A stretch of 5,152 nucleotides of DNA from a bacterium. GTDB taxonomy: Bacteria > Desulfobacterota > DSWW01. Shown here one piece after another: positions 5,152 through 5,152 of the stretch. Both the position numbers and the translations under genes were made by a program. The notes beneath the pieces were generated by a model. The model did no database searches and was not told the DNA's origin. It was given only the letters and a program-made list of their open reading frames with translations. The stretch's first letter is position 1, and each line of letters starts with the position of its first letter. The DNA is taken from assembly GCA_030609865.1 (NCBI GenBank), contig JAUWSZ010000260.1, positions 1 to 5,152 on the forward strand. Reading direction: 5' to 3'.

Positions 5152-5152
5152 A

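Overview
The window holds two different kinds of DNA. Bases 1-2944 are GC-rich and look like resident chromosome. They carry the C-terminal part of a GMC-family flavin oxidoreductase (1-1122, cut by the left edge) and a complete lipoprotein cytochrome c with 15 CXXCH haem sites (1301-2944). Both are on the + strand, separated by 178 bases rich in hairpins. A periplasmic or surface multihaem lipoprotein next to an alcohol/sugar-type flavoprotein suggests a Gram-negative bacterium with an elaborate respiratory chain, for example a deltaproteobacterial-type lineage. That taxonomic guess is inference only.

From about 2945 the base composition becomes clearly more AT-rich and the gene style changes to short, same-strand, mostly uncharacterised ORFs: 3011-3670 (zinc-finger protein with a pRiA4b ORF-3-like core), 3762-4151 (small acidic protein with an internal duplication), 4207-4839 (classic plasmid pRiA4b ORF-3 family protein) and 4928-5101 (57-residue protein of unknown function). 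Two ORFs are followed within 2-5 bases by an imperfect inverted repeat with the layout of an integron attC site: 3676-3738 and 4842-4917. Each has an AAC...GTT pair at the outer ends, an inner stem, and unpaired extra bases on the 5' arm. The next ORF begins 14-27 bases after the GTT. This is the layout of an integron gene-cassette array. No integrase is visible, so it is either the distal part of a chromosomal integron or an integrase-less attC cluster (CALIN). Three perfect 11-bp tandem repeats at 5096-5128 begin at the last ORF's stop codon. They resemble the start of the second attC, and a third site may run off the right edge.

How the genes may work together: the flavoprotein could oxidise an organic substrate and pass electrons to the multihaem lipoprotein, but only adjacency supports this. 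The cassette genes are probably independent mobile cargo. The exception is 3762-4151 plus 4207-4839, which have no convincing attC between them and may travel as one two-gene cassette.
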